This document shows positions 44,615 to 55,400 of a DNA stretch of 64,000 bases, piece by piece. The DNA lies in NCBI GenBank assembly GCA_030429235.1, contig JAUIDB010000003.1:159281-223280 (forward strand). The letters are read 5' to 3'. Source of the DNA: Thermoanaerobaculia bacterium. Its GTDB lineage: Bacteria; Acidobacteriota; Thermoanaerobaculia; Multivoradales; JAIOJS01. Position 1 is the stretch's first letter, and every line of letters begins with the position of its first letter. The translations under genes were made by a program, and so were the position numbers. The notes below the pieces were generated by a model. The model was not told where the DNA came from. It saw only the letters and a program-made list of their open reading frames with translations, and did no database searches.

Positions 44615-45409
44615 ATGCCCCGCCTTCACCTCATCGAGATCGAAGACCAGCCCTGGTGCCCGTCCTTTCTGCGCAACGCGGTCACCGACTATCTCGCGTT
44701 CGTCGAGAATCTCAGCCCCGCCCCCTACCGAGAGTTCGTCGAGGACCTCGCCGAAGCCTTGGCCGCGACCGACGAGCCGCGGATCGTCGACCTCTGTTCC
44801 GGCGGTGGCGGCCCCTTACCAACCCTCTCGAGACTCTTGGCCGAGGCGGGGCAGCCCGTCACGGTTACCTTGACCGACCTCCATCCGAACCGGGATCGCT
44901 TTCGCAGACTCGTCTCGGAGTTCGACAACTTCTCGAGTCGCGACGAACCCGTGGACGCCCGCCAGGTACCCCGCGACCTGATCGGACTCCGGCTGCTCTG
45001 CGAGTCCTTCCACCACTTTCGCCCCCAAGATGCGCGGGCGATTCTCCAGGATGCGATCGACCAGGGTCAGCCTATCGCGCTGTTCGAATTGGTGGCCCGG
45101 ACGCCAGGTTCAATCCTCGGTGTGCTCCTCTCGCCGCCCTTCGTGGTCCTCGGTGCCCTGTTCCTCCGCCCGTTCTCGTGGCGTCGAGTTCTGTTGAGCA
45201 CCCTGATCCCCTTGATTCCGTTCCTCATCCTCTTCGATGGAATCGTGTCCTGCTTGCGGATCTACTCTCCCCGCGAACTCGACGGATTGATCGCCGGGAC
45301 GCAGGGAGCGGAGCGCTACCGCTGGAAGGTCCAGCGTCGCCGGTTCGGCCTGGGACATACCACCACCTTGGTGGGCTACCCAGCCTCAGACTCGGCCGAC
45401 GCCGCCTAG
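44615..45409 (+). CDS. Methyltransferase-like protein with C-terminal membrane segments
   Basis: This 264-residue protein's residues about 50-150 look like a SAM-binding Rossmann domain (RIVDLCSGGGGPLPTLSRLL, VTVTLTDLHPNRDRF, GLRLLCESFHHFRPQDARAI). Unlike usual enzymes it has two or three hydrophobic segments (about 165-215: LLSPPFVVLGALFLRPF, STLIPLIPFLILFDG) before a short C-terminal domain. The last four bases overlap, tail to tail, the convergent SdpI gene. The substrate is unknown. Membrane association suggests a lipid or quinone-like acceptor. Confidence 0.65.
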   Translation: MPRLHLIEIEDQPWCPSFLRNAVTDYLAFVENLSPAPYREFVEDLAEALAATDEPRIVDLCSGGGGPLPTLSRLLAEAGQPVTVTLTDLHPNRDRFRRLVSEFDNFSSRDEPVDARQVPRDLIGLRLLCESFHHFRPQDARAILQDAIDQGQPIALFELVARTPGSILGVLLSPPFVVLGALFLRPFSWRRVLLSTLIPLIPFLILFDGIVSCLRIYSPRELDGLIAGTQGAERYRWKVQRRRFGLGHTTTLVGYPASDSADAA

Positions 45410-45741
45410 AGTGATCGCAAGAAGAGGTAGGTCGGGATCATCGCGGCGGCGAGGGAACCGAGCAACACCACCAGACCGATTGCTGCCTCCATCTCGAGCG
45501 ACAAGGACCCGGAACCGACGAGGAGACCCAGGGCCACGATCGACTGAACTGCCCCCGCGATCGCCAGGGCCTTGCCCGCATACCGATTCGCTGGATACCA
45601 GATCTCCTTGCTCGACAACGTCTTGCGGGTCCGAAACCCGTAGAACAGATTCGGCTTGACGCGGCCACGAATCATCGGCACCGAGACGGCGATCAATAGC
45701 AATCCCGTAAACAGAAACGAACCGATGAGCATGAGTTCCAT
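45406..45741 (-). CDS. SdpI/YhfL family membrane protein
   Basis: This 111-residue protein has three helices and the SdpI family segment VKPNLFYGFRTRKTLSSKEI with WYPANRYAGKALAIAGA. Family members include the Bacillus SdpI immunity/signal protein, but most are of unknown function. A GGGAGG ribosome binding site precedes ATG 45741. It stands alone between the methyltransferase-like gene and trhO. Confidence 0.8.
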   Translation of the reverse strand: MELMLIGSFLFTGLLLIAVSVPMIRGRVKPNLFYGFRTRKTLSSKEIWYPANRYAGKALAIAGAVQSIVALGLLVGSGSLSLEMEAAIGLVVLLGSLAAAMIPTYLFLRSL

Positions 45742-45762
45742 GGTGCGACCTCCCTACCTTGC

Positions 45763-46749
45763 CTACGAACCAGTGGGACCTCTATTCCCCTGCGCCTCGG
45801 CCCCGGAACTCGGGCACACCCGACCCAAGTGCCGTTCGCCGCGCGCCGCCGCGAGGACCATCTGCCGCTGACGAGTTCGAAACCTCTGCAGTTGCACCGG
45901 CGTCCAGGAATCGTGGCAGCGAGGACAGGTCACGCCCGGCTCGAAGAGGTCCGAAGCGCGATCCGCAGCGCTGACCGGCCAGCGACAGGCAAAACAGAGA
46001 TCGTGGCTGCCAGGCTCGAGCCCGTGAGCCACCGCCACCCTTTGATCGAAGACGAAACACTCTCCCTGCCACCGGCTCTCTTCGGGCTCGACCTCCTCGA
46101 GATAGCGGAGGATCCCGCCCTGGAGGTGGTACACCTCCTCGAAACCGGCCGACCGCAGCAAGGCCGTAGCCTTCTCGCAGCGGATGCCGCCCGTGCAGAA
46201 CATCGCCACCGGTGGTTTGCCCTCGAGTGCCGGCTGATCCTCGAGCCAGGCCGGAAAGTCACCGAAACTCTCGGTCTTGGGATCGATGGCTCCTTCGAAG
46301 GTCCCGATCACCGTTTCGTAGTCGTTGCGGGTGTCGATCAATACCACGCGAGGATCGTCCACCAGCGCGTTCCAGTCCCGAGGGGCCACGTAGGTGCCGG
46401 CCTGGGACCCAGGGTCGAGATCAGGACACCCCAGCGTGATGATCTCGCGCTTGAGCCGCACCCGCAGCCGATGGAACGGCGGCTCGTCGGCCCACGATTC
46501 CCGCGCCTCGAGCCCGGCGAAGCGGGGTTCGAGACAAAGCTCTGCGAGCATCGACCGGACATCCTCGGCCCGACCGGCCAGGGTCCCGTTGATCCCTTCG
46601 GCAGCGAGCAGAATCGTCCCCAGGAGGTCGCGTTCGGTGGCCGCTCGGCGCAGCCGCTGGCGAAGCTCCCGGCGGTCCGGCAGCGACACGAAACGGTAGA
46701 AGGTCGCGACCAGCACCTTCGACGGCCCGGGTCCTGAGGACGCCGTCAT
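45763..46749 (-). CDS. trhO: tRNA uridine-34 hydroxylase TrhO (rhodanese-related)
   Basis: This 328-residue protein has the TrhO/YceA layout: an N-terminal ferredoxin-like domain (VATFYRFVSLPDRRELRQRL, GTILLAAEGINGTLAG), a rhodanese domain with active-site CTGGIRCEKA and DTRNDYETVIGTFEGAIDPK, and a C-terminal cysteine-rich zinc-like region (LCFACRWPVSA, CPRCHDSW). It makes 5-hydroxyuridine at the wobble position of certain tRNAs in an oxygen-dependent way. ATG 46749 overlaps the DinB gene stop by four bases. The C-terminal tail after the zinc region is longer and unconserved. Confidence 0.93.
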   Translation of the reverse strand: MTASSGPGPSKVLVATFYRFVSLPDRRELRQRLRRAATERDLLGTILLAAEGINGTLAGRAEDVRSMLAELCLEPRFAGLEARESWADEPPFHRLRVRLKREIITLGCPDLDPGSQAGTYVAPRDWNALVDDPRVVLIDTRNDYETVIGTFEGAIDPKTESFGDFPAWLEDQPALEGKPPVAMFCTGGIRCEKATALLRSAGFEEVYHLQGGILRYLEEVEPEESRWQGECFVFDQRVAVAHGLEPGSHDLCFACRWPVSAADRASDLFEPGVTCPRCHDSWTPVQLQRFRTRQRQMVLAAARGERHLGRVCPSSGAEAQGNRGPTGS

Positions 46750-47249
46750 GGTTCCCCGCCGCGGACGACGCGAACCGTGGTGACCAGCTGTCCGCAATGC
46801 CGTTGGGCGTGCTCGGCCGCGTGCACGAGAAGCCCCAGGACCGTCGATGGAAGTCGCTTGGCTCCGACGCCACGGGGTTCGAGGAGGACCTCGGGTGCGA
46901 CCCGCGTCAGGTCGTCGACCAGAGCCTCGAGCGTGGCGACCGTCTCCTCGACGAGACCGTCGAGCGGGATCTCGTCAGGCATCTTCTCCAGCGCCAACCG
47001 CGCCCGCTGTTCGACGGTCAACTCCCGGTCCCGGGCATAGGCGAACAGACGCTCGCTACTGCCCGCCAGGTGGAGGAGGTGGAAGGCCACCGGAGCCACG
47101 CCACCCGGACGAGCCCGCAGGGTCACCGGGTCCAACGACCGGGACACCCGACGGATCTCATCGGCCGTCTCCAGCAAGGCGTGAGCGACTGGCTGGAGGA
47201 GGGGAGGCACGTCGGCGACCGGTCCCGACAACCACCGGGGAGGGGTCAC
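46746..47249 (-). CDS. DinB-family metal-binding protein
   Basis: This 167-residue four-helix DinB protein has the usual three-histidine metal site: His in VAFHLLHLAGS and two in HAAEHAQRHCGQL. Family members are thiol-dependent metalloenzymes (for example bacillithiol- or mycothiol-S-transferases) or of unknown function. Its start overlaps the serine hydrolase stop by four bases, and its end overlaps trhO by four, so all three are cotranscribed. Confidence 0.85.
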   Translation of the reverse strand: MTPPRWLSGPVADVPPLLQPVAHALLETADEIRRVSRSLDPVTLRARPGGVAPVAFHLLHLAGSSERLFAYARDRELTVEQRARLALEKMPDEIPLDGLVEETVATLEALVDDLTRVAPEVLLEPRGVGAKRLPSTVLGLLVHAAEHAQRHCGQLVTTVRVVRGGEP

Positions 47250-48811
47250 GGCACAGCCTCCGTCGGGACGTCGATCAACTGCACCTTCCCTCCAACCACG
47301 GGGAAGATGTAGTCCGTCCGGCGCTGAATGCGTACCACCTGTCCCGAGGCATCCAGCTCGAATCGAAAGGGATCGCCATCCGGCATCCTGAAGTCGGTCT
47401 CACCCCGCGACTCGAGGGGGGTGAGATTGTCCCGGGGATCGTCGAGCGGCGGGTAGTTGTACTCGTAGACCACGAGACCCGTGCGCAGAGAGAGGACGCG
47501 GTACTGCCATTCCCACGGGTCGCTGTAGAGCCCGTAGTAGCGCTCCCAGGTGGCGGGCGGTACCACCGCCTCCACCGCCGGAGCTGCCAGCGCCTCCGCG
47601 AACAGGTCGAGTGCGCGATAGGTGAACGGGTAGGGACTGGCGTCGTCGGCGTTCGTCATCGCGACCACCGCGAGGTTCTCGTCGGGAGACAGCAGGAGGT
47701 GAGAACGGTGTCCTCCGATCCAGCCGCCGTGCGAGACCAGAGTCTTGCCCTCCCGGCGACTGATCCCGAACCCCAACCCTCGGCCTCCCGAGAAGCTCGG
47801 GTAGACGTGATGTGGCCGGCGCATCTCTCGCAGGGTCGAAGCGCCGAGCGGCTGGTGCGGGCCGGCTGGCTCGTCGCTGAGCAGAAACCGCGCGAACTGC
47901 GCCAGGTCTCGGACCGTCGAGACGACGTTGCCCATCGCGGCCAGCCCCCCGGTGTCGTAGTAGGTGTGCTGCCCGCGCGAGCCGTCGGCTCGACGCCGGA
48001 AGTAGGGAGTGGCGAGCTTACCCAGCAGGTCTTGGCTGGGAGCCGCACTCGTCCCCACCAACCCCAGGGGAACTGCGATCTCGTCCCGAACGAACTCCGC
48101 GTAGCTCATACCCGACACCGCCTCGACGATCGCTCCGAGAGCGCCCATGCCCAGGTTCGAGTAGTGGTACTTCTCCCCCGGCGGATGGGTCAGCGCTTGG
48201 TCCGCAGCGGCTGATTCGAACTGCGACCAGGGCGGGAACTCGTGCGTCGTCCAGTAGGGGAACGCTCCCTCGCGGGGAAGTCCGGCGGTATGGGTCAGCA
48301 GGTGCCGAACCGTGATCGACGTATCGGGGAAGGGATTTGCGGGACGAAACTCGGGAAGGTACTGCGTGACCGGCGCGTCGAGGTCGAGGGCTCCGCGATC
48401 TCGCAGGATCATCACCGCGGTGGCCGTGAAAATCTTCGAGACCGAGCCCAGCCGATACGGCGTCTCGATCGTCGCCGGAGTCCCCTGGTCCAGATCTGCA
48501 CGACCCCAGGCTCCCGACCACACCACCTGGTCGTCCGCGACCACGGCCAGAGCCAGACTGGGTACCCCGTGGTAGGCCAGCTGCTCCTCGACCCAGAGGT
48601 CGAACAGGGTCGCCGCATCAGCGACCGCTGGGGTTGCAGCGATCGACGGCGTCGGCTCGGTCGCACCCCCGGCCACCGCAGCCAGGAGACAGACGAGACA
48701 AACGAAACCAAGAACTCTCGAACCGCAGGCCGGGGCCCAGTGTCTTCTGGAGGCGCTGCCAGCGGGTGGTTCGAGGGTGTCGGGTCGAGTCTCGGGTCGC
48801 AGTCCTAGCAT
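47246..48811 (-). CDS. Secreted serine hydrolase, class C beta-lactamase/esterase family
   Basis: This 521-residue exported protein has a signal hydrophobic stretch at about 35-50 (RVLGFVCLVCLLAAVAGGA), so the true start may be a GTG nearer to it. The beta-lactamase fold has the SxxK motif in RLGSVSKIFTATAVM, YxN as KYHYSNLGMGALG and the HxG triad as LVSHGGWIGGHR. A C-terminal beta-sandwich domain of about 120 residues follows (YYGLYSDPWEWQYRVLSL). Such proteins are usually D-amino-acid peptidases, esterases or muropeptide amidases rather than antibiotic-resistance enzymes. It is divergent from the Na+ symporter/NagZ-NamZ operon, so a role in cell-wall peptide turnover is plausible. Confidence 0.85.
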   Translation of the reverse strand: MLGLRPETRPDTLEPPAGSASRRHWAPACGSRVLGFVCLVCLLAAVAGGATEPTPSIAATPAVADAATLFDLWVEEQLAYHGVPSLALAVVADDQVVWSGAWGRADLDQGTPATIETPYRLGSVSKIFTATAVMILRDRGALDLDAPVTQYLPEFRPANPFPDTSITVRHLLTHTAGLPREGAFPYWTTHEFPPWSQFESAAADQALTHPPGEKYHYSNLGMGALGAIVEAVSGMSYAEFVRDEIAVPLGLVGTSAAPSQDLLGKLATPYFRRRADGSRGQHTYYDTGGLAAMGNVVSTVRDLAQFARFLLSDEPAGPHQPLGASTLREMRRPHHVYPSFSGGRGLGFGISRREGKTLVSHGGWIGGHRSHLLLSPDENLAVVAMTNADDASPYPFTYRALDLFAEALAAPAVEAVVPPATWERYYGLYSDPWEWQYRVLSLRTGLVVYEYNYPPLDDPRDNLTPLESRGETDFRMPDGDPFRFELDASGQVVRIQRRTDYIFPVVGGKVQLIDVPTEAVP

Positions 48812-48887
48812 CGGGCGATCGTATCTCGCCCGACCCAGTTCCGGAACGCCTCTTCGCGTGCGCCGCGCCAGCCACTATCATCCGATC

Positions 48888-50663
48888 ATGCAACTGCAGA
48901 CGGTCGACTGGGGCGTGGTCGCGCTCTTTCTCCTGATCAATCTCGCCATCGGTATCGCCCTCTCCCGACGAGCGGGACGAAGCGTCGACGAGTACTTCCT
49001 GGCCGGGCGGGGGATGCCGTGGTGGCTCCTCGGCATCTCGATGGTGGCCACGACGTTCTCGGCCGACACTCCCAATCTCGTGACCGACATCGTGCGTCGC
49101 GACGGCGTGGCCGGCAACTGGGTCTGGTGGGCCCTCCTGCTCACCGGCATGCTCACCACCTTCGTCTACGCCCGACTGTGGAGCCGTTCGGGCATCGACA
49201 CCGACGTCGGTTTCTACGAGCTCCGCTACTCCGGACGTCTGGCCTCCTTCCTCCGCGGCTTCCGGGCGGTATATCTCGGCGCCTTCTTCAACATCATGAT
49301 CATGGCCAGTGTGACCCTAGCCGCGATCAAGATCAGCGGAGTGTTGCTCGGCCTCGATCCCTGGACGACCGTCCTCGTGGCCGGATCGGTTACGGTGGTC
49401 TACTCCATGCTGGGGGGCCTGACCGGAATCCTGATCACCGACCTGATCCTCTTCGCCACCGCGATGATCGGATCCCTCGCCGCCGCCTACCACGCCCTCG
49501 CCCACCCAGAGGTTGGTGGCCTCAGCGGCCTGCTGGAACACGGTGCGGTAGCCTCGCGCACGGCCCTGCTGCCTGATCTCGGTCAACCCGAGCTGTTTGT
49601 ACCGCTTCTGGTCATTCCCCTCGCCGTACAGTGGTGGAGTGTCTGGTACCCCGGTTCTGAACCGGGCGGAGGAGGCTACGTGGCGCAACGGATGCTCGCA
49701 GCCCGCAGCGAGCGCCACGCCCAGGGGGCGAGCCTGCTGTTCAACGCCGCCCACTACGCCCTCCGACCCTGGCCGTGGATCCTGGTCGCTCTCGCCTCAC
49801 TGATCGTCTACCCAGACCTCGAAGCCTTGCGCCGCGCCTTTCCCGGCGTCGAGTCGGCGGTCGTCTCACACGACCTGGCGTACGCCGCCATGTTGACGTT
49901 TCTCCCCACGGGCCTGCTCGGACTCGTGGTGGCATCTCTCGTCGCCGCGTTCATGTCGACGCTCTCCACCCACCTCAATTGGGGAGCGTCGTACCTGGTC
50001 CACGACCTGTACCGTCGCTTCTGGCGGCCGCAGGCCAGCGATCGCGAACTGGTACGCGCGGGGCGGATCACGACCGTGCTCCTGATGATGGGAGCTGGCC
50101 TCGTCGCCCTGGCCTTGAGCAACGCCCTCCAGGCCTTCCAGATTCTGCTCCAGATCGGCGCCGGCACCGGACTGCTCTTCATGCTCCGCTGGTTCTGGTG
50201 GCGTATCAACGCGGTGAGCGAACTCGCGGCGATGGTGGTCTCCTTCTGCCTCGCGGTGTACTTCGAACTGTTCGGAGGCACCCTGTTTGGCCTGGCCACG
50301 CTCCCCTGGCAGCGCCTCGTCTGCGGCGTGGTTCTGACCACCATCGCCTGGGTCGGAGCAACCCTGCTCACACCACCGACGGCGGAGACTACCCTGCGCT
50401 CCTTCTACCGACACCTACGGCCGGCCGGCCCCGGCTGGGACGCAGTCAAACGCCGAGCCCGGGCCGAAGGGAAACCACTACCCCAGTCTGCCGATCATCT
50501 GGCCCTGGGCCTGCTGTGCATGCTGCTGGGAACGCTCGCCATCTACAGTGCCCTGTTCACCACGGGACTTCTGATCTACGGCCGAGTCGGCGCCGCCATC
50601 GCTCTGGGTTCGCTCGGCCTGGGGTGTGGTCTCGTCTTGAAGCGAACCTGGTCCCGCTTGTAG
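48888..50663 (+). CDS. Sodium:solute symporter (SSS family)
   Basis: This 591-residue transporter has about fourteen helices. Family segments: VDEYFLAGRGMPWWLLGISM, FSADTPNLVTDIVRRDGVAG, VYSMLGGLTGILITDLI and LGLVVASLVAAFMSTLSTHL. ATG 48888 gives the normal N-terminus. The substrate is not evident. The next genes, 64 bases downstream, encode a carboxypeptidase and a muropeptide-cleaving fusion. This suggests uptake of a cell-wall sugar or peptide fragment, and the Na+ gradient would be supplied by the Nqr pump. Confidence 0.88.
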   Translation: MQLQTVDWGVVALFLLINLAIGIALSRRAGRSVDEYFLAGRGMPWWLLGISMVATTFSADTPNLVTDIVRRDGVAGNWVWWALLLTGMLTTFVYARLWSRSGIDTDVGFYELRYSGRLASFLRGFRAVYLGAFFNIMIMASVTLAAIKISGVLLGLDPWTTVLVAGSVTVVYSMLGGLTGILITDLILFATAMIGSLAAAYHALAHPEVGGLSGLLEHGAVASRTALLPDLGQPELFVPLLVIPLAVQWWSVWYPGSEPGGGGYVAQRMLAARSERHAQGASLLFNAAHYALRPWPWILVALASLIVYPDLEALRRAFPGVESAVVSHDLAYAAMLTFLPTGLLGLVVASLVAAFMSTLSTHLNWGASYLVHDLYRRFWRPQASDRELVRAGRITTVLLMMGAGLVALALSNALQAFQILLQIGAGTGLLFMLRWFWWRINAVSELAAMVVSFCLAVYFELFGGTLFGLATLPWQRLVCGVVLTTIAWVGATLLTPPTAETTLRSFYRHLRPAGPGWDAVKRRARAEGKPLPQSADHLALGLLCMLLGTLAIYSALFTTGLLIYGRVGAAIALGSLGLGCGLVLKRTWSRL

Positions 50664-50727
50664 AGCCGCCCGCACCCGACGGCGGAGTCCCCGGTCGCTG
50701 GAGCGAGCAGGTAGCATTCGCGGCACC

Positions 50728-52440
50728 ATGAAAGTACCTTTCCTTATCGTTTCTCTCTCTCTCGTCGCCTTCTCTCCCAGTGCGTTCGCCCAGGCGTCCA
50801 GTTCTTCCGCCCAGCTCTGGCAAGACTGGACCGAGGACCGATTCGTCTCGACTCCCGCACCCTGCTTCGGCCCCGACGAGCTGAACGATTCACTCGAGTC
50901 GCTGGTCTCTCGCTACCCCACCGGGCTGAGCATCGAAGAGGTCGGCAGCTCGGTCCAGGGACGACCGATCCACTTGATGAGCCTCGGCCGGGGAGACCGC
51001 GAGGTCCTGCTCTGGTCGCAGATGCACGGCGACGAGCCGTCCGCGACTCCGGCGCTGCTCGACATCGCGGACTACCTACTGTCCCATCGATCGGAACCGT
51101 GGATCGACCACCTGCTCGGCGAACTCACGCTCCGCCTGGTGCCGATGCTGAACCCCGACGCGGCCGCGAGCTATCGACGACGCAACGCCCAGGCCATCGA
51201 CGTCAACCGCGATGCCCTCAATCTCGCCACCCCCGAAGGGCGATTGTTGAAGCGCCTGCGAGACCGCTACCAACCGATCCTCGGCTTCAACCTCCACGAT
51301 CAGAACCGGCGGCGCACGGTAGGGGATACCGGGATCCCCGCCTCGAACGCGCTCCTGGCCGTCAGCGGCGACGAGGCCAACACACTCACTCCGGAACGAC
51401 AGTTGGCACGACGGGTGTGTACGGCGATCGCCGAGGCGCTACGGCCTCACCGTCCCGGCGGCATGGCGCGCTACGACGAGACCTTCAGCCCGCGCTCCTT
51501 TGGAGACAACATCACGGCCTGGGGGACGCCCGTGGTGCTCATCGAAAGCGGCTCCGTCCTGTCTGGCACCCCCTTCGACGACCTCACACGCCTGAACTTC
51601 GTCGGCATCCTCAGCGCCTTGGATGCGCTCGCCACCGGACGGGTTCACGACCTCGACCCCGGCGTCTACGAGGCGCTGCCCGACAACAACCTGGGACCTT
51701 GGACCGACGTCCTCCTCCGCGGAGGCCTGGTCTGGCAGCCAGGAGTGGATCGAGCCTATCGCGCCGATCTGGGATTCGACCGACTTCTTACGGACCAACA
51801 ACTCGCCGGCTGCTCCCCGGGGACTCCGGCACCGTCGAGAATCAGCGAGGTCGGTGATGCCCGGGAACGAGTCGCCGGCATCGTCGTCGACACCCGCGGC
51901 CAGATCGTGGTACCCCTCTGGTCGGCGGTTGCCGAGGGTTGGAAGGCACGACGCTGGTTCGCAGAGCTCGAGACCCGGCGTCGGCTCTTGCACAGTGGGC
52001 TGGGGCACATCGATTGGATCGTCCCCCCCTCGAAGCACGCCCGCGCCGAAGCCTGGCTGCAGACCCAGCGCGCCGAGGACCCTGCCGACTGGCCGCGCGT
52101 CCAGGTCACCAGCCGGGCGCCGAGGCCAGACCTCCCCCGGCTGCGGCCCCTGCCCACCCCAGGCGACCTGCCAGACGATGCCAGGCTCCTGTCGCGGGTA
52201 CTGGCCCTGGTGGATACCACGACGGCCGCCCGCCTGGAGAAGCACAACTCCCTGGCCATGCTCTTTGCTGAAACCGGCGACGGCAGTGCTGCCTCGCTCC
52301 ACCCGGGTGCTCCCGCCTCGTTTCTCCTCCTCGACCCGGGAGGGGAACCGACCGAGACCGGCCCCCTTCTGACACCGATGCGGCTCGAGGAGGTGTGGAT
52401 CGACGGGCGTCGTTGGCCAGGAACGGAGCGTGGCGAGTGA
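50728..52440 (+). CDS. Secreted M14-family zinc carboxypeptidase
   Basis: This 570-residue exported metallopeptidase has a signal peptide (VPFLIVSLSLVAFSPSAFA). The zinc site is HxxE at His100-Glu103 (QMHGDEPSAT) with third ligand His190 (FNLHDQNRR). The catalytic glutamate is Glu273 (VLIESGS). All M14 essentials are therefore present. Beyond about residue 310 comes a long domain, probably beta-rich, of unknown function. Its stop overlaps the GTG start of the NagZ-AmiE-NamZ fusion by four bases. Together they could trim peptide stems and sugars from peptidoglycan fragments. Confidence 0.85.
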   Translation: MKVPFLIVSLSLVAFSPSAFAQASSSSAQLWQDWTEDRFVSTPAPCFGPDELNDSLESLVSRYPTGLSIEEVGSSVQGRPIHLMSLGRGDREVLLWSQMHGDEPSATPALLDIADYLLSHRSEPWIDHLLGELTLRLVPMLNPDAAASYRRRNAQAIDVNRDALNLATPEGRLLKRLRDRYQPILGFNLHDQNRRRTVGDTGIPASNALLAVSGDEANTLTPERQLARRVCTAIAEALRPHRPGGMARYDETFSPRSFGDNITAWGTPVVLIESGSVLSGTPFDDLTRLNFVGILSALDALATGRVHDLDPGVYEALPDNNLGPWTDVLLRGGLVWQPGVDRAYRADLGFDRLLTDQQLAGCSPGTPAPSRISEVGDARERVAGIVVDTRGQIVVPLWSAVAEGWKARRWFAELETRRRLLHSGLGHIDWIVPPSKHARAEAWLQTQRAEDPADWPRVQVTSRAPRPDLPRLRPLPTPGDLPDDARLLSRVLALVDTTTAARLEKHNSLAMLFAETGDGSAASLHPGAPASFLLLDPGGEPTETGPLLTPMRLEEVWIDGRRWPGTERGE

Positions 52441-55400
52441 ATCTGGGACGCCGTCTGCCAATCCTCTCGGTCCTGCTTCTCGCCGGCCTTCTCTCCTCGG
52501 GCGGTGGCGCTCGCGCGACCGATACCTTGACGCCGGAACAGCGTCGCTGGGTCGACGAGACCCTCGCTTCGCTCAGTCTGGCGCAGCGAGCGGCGCAACT
52601 CCTCATGGTCCGGGTACCGGCCGGAGTCCACCACGCCGAAGCCCCGGCTCTCGAGCCGCTGCTGCACGACGTAGTTGAACTTGGCGTCGGAGGCGTGGTC
52701 ACCTTCCGCACCGAGCGCGACGCACTTCCCTGGCTCCTCAACGACCTACAAAGCGCCGCCGCCTTGCCGCTCCTGGTCGCCTCGGACTTCGAACGGGGCG
52801 CTTCGTTTCGGTTGCGCAGCGGCAGCGTCGCTGTCCCCTGGGCAATGGCCATCGGCGCGACGAGAGATCCCGAGGGCGCTCGCTGGATCGGAGAACTCAC
52901 CGCTCGGGAAGCCCGTGCGCTGGGAGTGCACTGGGTTTTCGCACCGGTCGTCGACGTCAGCAACAACCCCGAGAACCCGGTCATCAACCTCAGATCGTTC
53001 GGCGAGGACCCGGCTCTCGTTTCCGCCCTGGCCACGGCCTTCGTCGAAGGCGCTCGCCGAGGCGGCGTGCTGACCTCCGCCAAGCACTTTCCCGGACACG
53101 GCGACACTGCGACCGACTCACACCTCGACCTACCCCGCATCGAGGCCGAGCGCAGCCGGCTGGATTCGACCGAGCTCGCTCCCTTTCGCGCCGCGATCGA
53201 GGCGGGAGTCGACTCCGTCATGCTGGGGCACCTGAGTGTCCCCGCTCTCGACGGGTCGGGGACCCCGGCCACTCTGTCGTCCCCCATCGCCCGCGAACTC
53301 CTACGCCAGGATCTGGGCTTCGAGGGTCTGATCGTGACGGACGGCCTCGAGATGCGGGGACTCGATGGGTACGGATCGACCGACGTTCTCCGCCGAGCCG
53401 TCGCGGCCGGAGCGGAGGTCCTGCTGCTACCTCGCGACGCCCGCGTTGCGGTCGATACCCTGGTGCGAAGTGTCGAGGAGGGGGTCCTGTCGGCCGAACT
53501 CATCACCTCGGCCGCCCGTCACGTGCTCGAGACCAAGGCCCGCCTCTCGCTCCACGAGTCGCGCCGCGTCGACCCGGCGCTGGCTCGGGAGGTACTTGGG
53601 CACCCTCGCGACGAAGGTCGAGCCACCGAACTCGCCCAGCGGGCAGTGACCCTGGTCAGGAACCAGCGCCACGTGGTGCCTCTGCGGGTCGAGGACTCGC
53701 CCCGAATCCTGCACCTCGCCCTCGCGGGCAGCGGATCGACCGTACAGCAGGAACTGGCGCAGCGTTACATCACCACCGAAACGGTGCGCATCGACGACGA
53801 GATCGATGCGCGCCGTCTCGATGAACTCGTCGCACGGAGTCGGGACTTTACCCACGTCCTGGTCTCCGCCTTCACCAGATTCGGTACCCACGGTGCCCCA
53901 GCTCTGTCGTCCGCTGAACGAGCCCTGCTGCGACGTCTCTCCGAGGGAGAAACGCCCTTGATCCTGGTGGCCTATCGCAACCCCTACCTCCTGGTGGAGG
54001 TTCCCGAGGTCGCGGTCTACCTCACTCCTTTCGGTCCGGACGACACCAGCCAGCGAGCGGTGGTCGCGGCGCTGTTGGGTGAACGTGCGATCGAAGGCCG
54101 GCTACCGATCACCTTGCCGGGGATTGCCGAGGTCGGGAGCGGGCTCCAACTGCCAGCCCTCGAGCAGGGGCTTTCGGTCGCGGAACCGATCGACCTCGGC
54201 CTGGCCCGTTCTGCCTTCGAGCCGGTCGAGAGAGCCCTCGACGATTTCGTCGCCGCGCGCGCCTTCCCCGGAGGCGTGCTCGCGGTCGGCTACCGCGGCC
54301 AACTCGTCCACCTGTACCCGTTCGGCAAACTGTCCTACGACGAAGAGTCCGCCGCGGTCACCGCCGACACTCGCTACGACCTCGCCAGCCTCACCAAGGT
54401 CGTGGTCACGACGACTCTGGCCATGCAGATGGTCGATGAAGGGCGGCTCGATCTCGACGCCCCGATCGCGCGGTACCTCCCCCGCTTCCAGGGACCGCAG
54501 AAGGAGCAGGTCACGGCCCGTCACCTGCTGACCCACTCCTCGGGGCTCGATTGGTGGGCTCCTCTCCACCTGGAACTCCAGGGCCGGCGGGCGTACGTGG
54601 AACGAATCCAAGCCATGGATCTCGTCTACGAACCGGGAACCGCAATGCGCTACAGCGACCTTGGGATCGTTCTCCTCGGGGAGATCTTGGAACGGATCGC
54701 CGGCCAGAGTCTCGACGAGCTGGCCAACGAGCGGATCTTCAGTCCGCTGGGCATGGAACGCACCGGCTTCCGACCGGCCCGCCGCGAGTGGGAGTCGATC
54801 GCTCCTACCGAGCTGGATCCTTGGCGCCAGCGGGTACTCCAGGGCGAAGTGCACGACGAGAACGCTTTCGCCCTCGGCGGCGTCGCGCCCCACGCCGGTC
54901 TCTTCGGAACCGCTCCAGATCTCGCACGCTTCGCCCAGATGCTTCTCTACCGCGGCGTGTGGCAGCATCGACGTCTCGTGGCGCCGGCGACAGTCGATCT
55001 CTTCACCCGAGACGCCCAGCTGCCGCGCGGCTCGCGCCGAGCTCTCGGTTGGGATACGCGGTCCCCAGAGGGTTCCTCCGCCGGCAGTCTCTTCTCCTTC
55101 CGCTCCTTTGGGCACACCGGATTCACCGGCACGTCGGTCTGGATCGATCCCGCCCGAGAGCTCTTTGTCATCCTGCTCACCAATCGGGTGCACCCCAGTC
55201 GAGAGAACCGGCAGATCCGGGACGTCCGTCCGCGGATCGCCGACCTGGTGGTGCGAGCGATCGCCCCCCTGGCGGAACCACCCGAGCCCCCCCGCGAACC
55301 GGTCATGGTTGGCCTCGACCGCATCGACCGCGGCGAGGAGCACGGCCTGGCGGGCAAGCGGCTCGGAGTCGTGGTGCACGCCGCTTCCGTAACCCTCGAC

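Noticed and set aside
47246..48811. Antibiotic-resistance beta-lactamase
   Set aside because: The fold motifs are general to class C-like serine hydrolases. The extra C-terminal beta domain and context point to a peptidase or esterase.
52106..53506. A 466-codon minus-strand frame rich in Ser/Arg
   Set aside because: It lies opposite the M14 peptidase and the GH3 module. Composition is that of a reverse-frame shadow.
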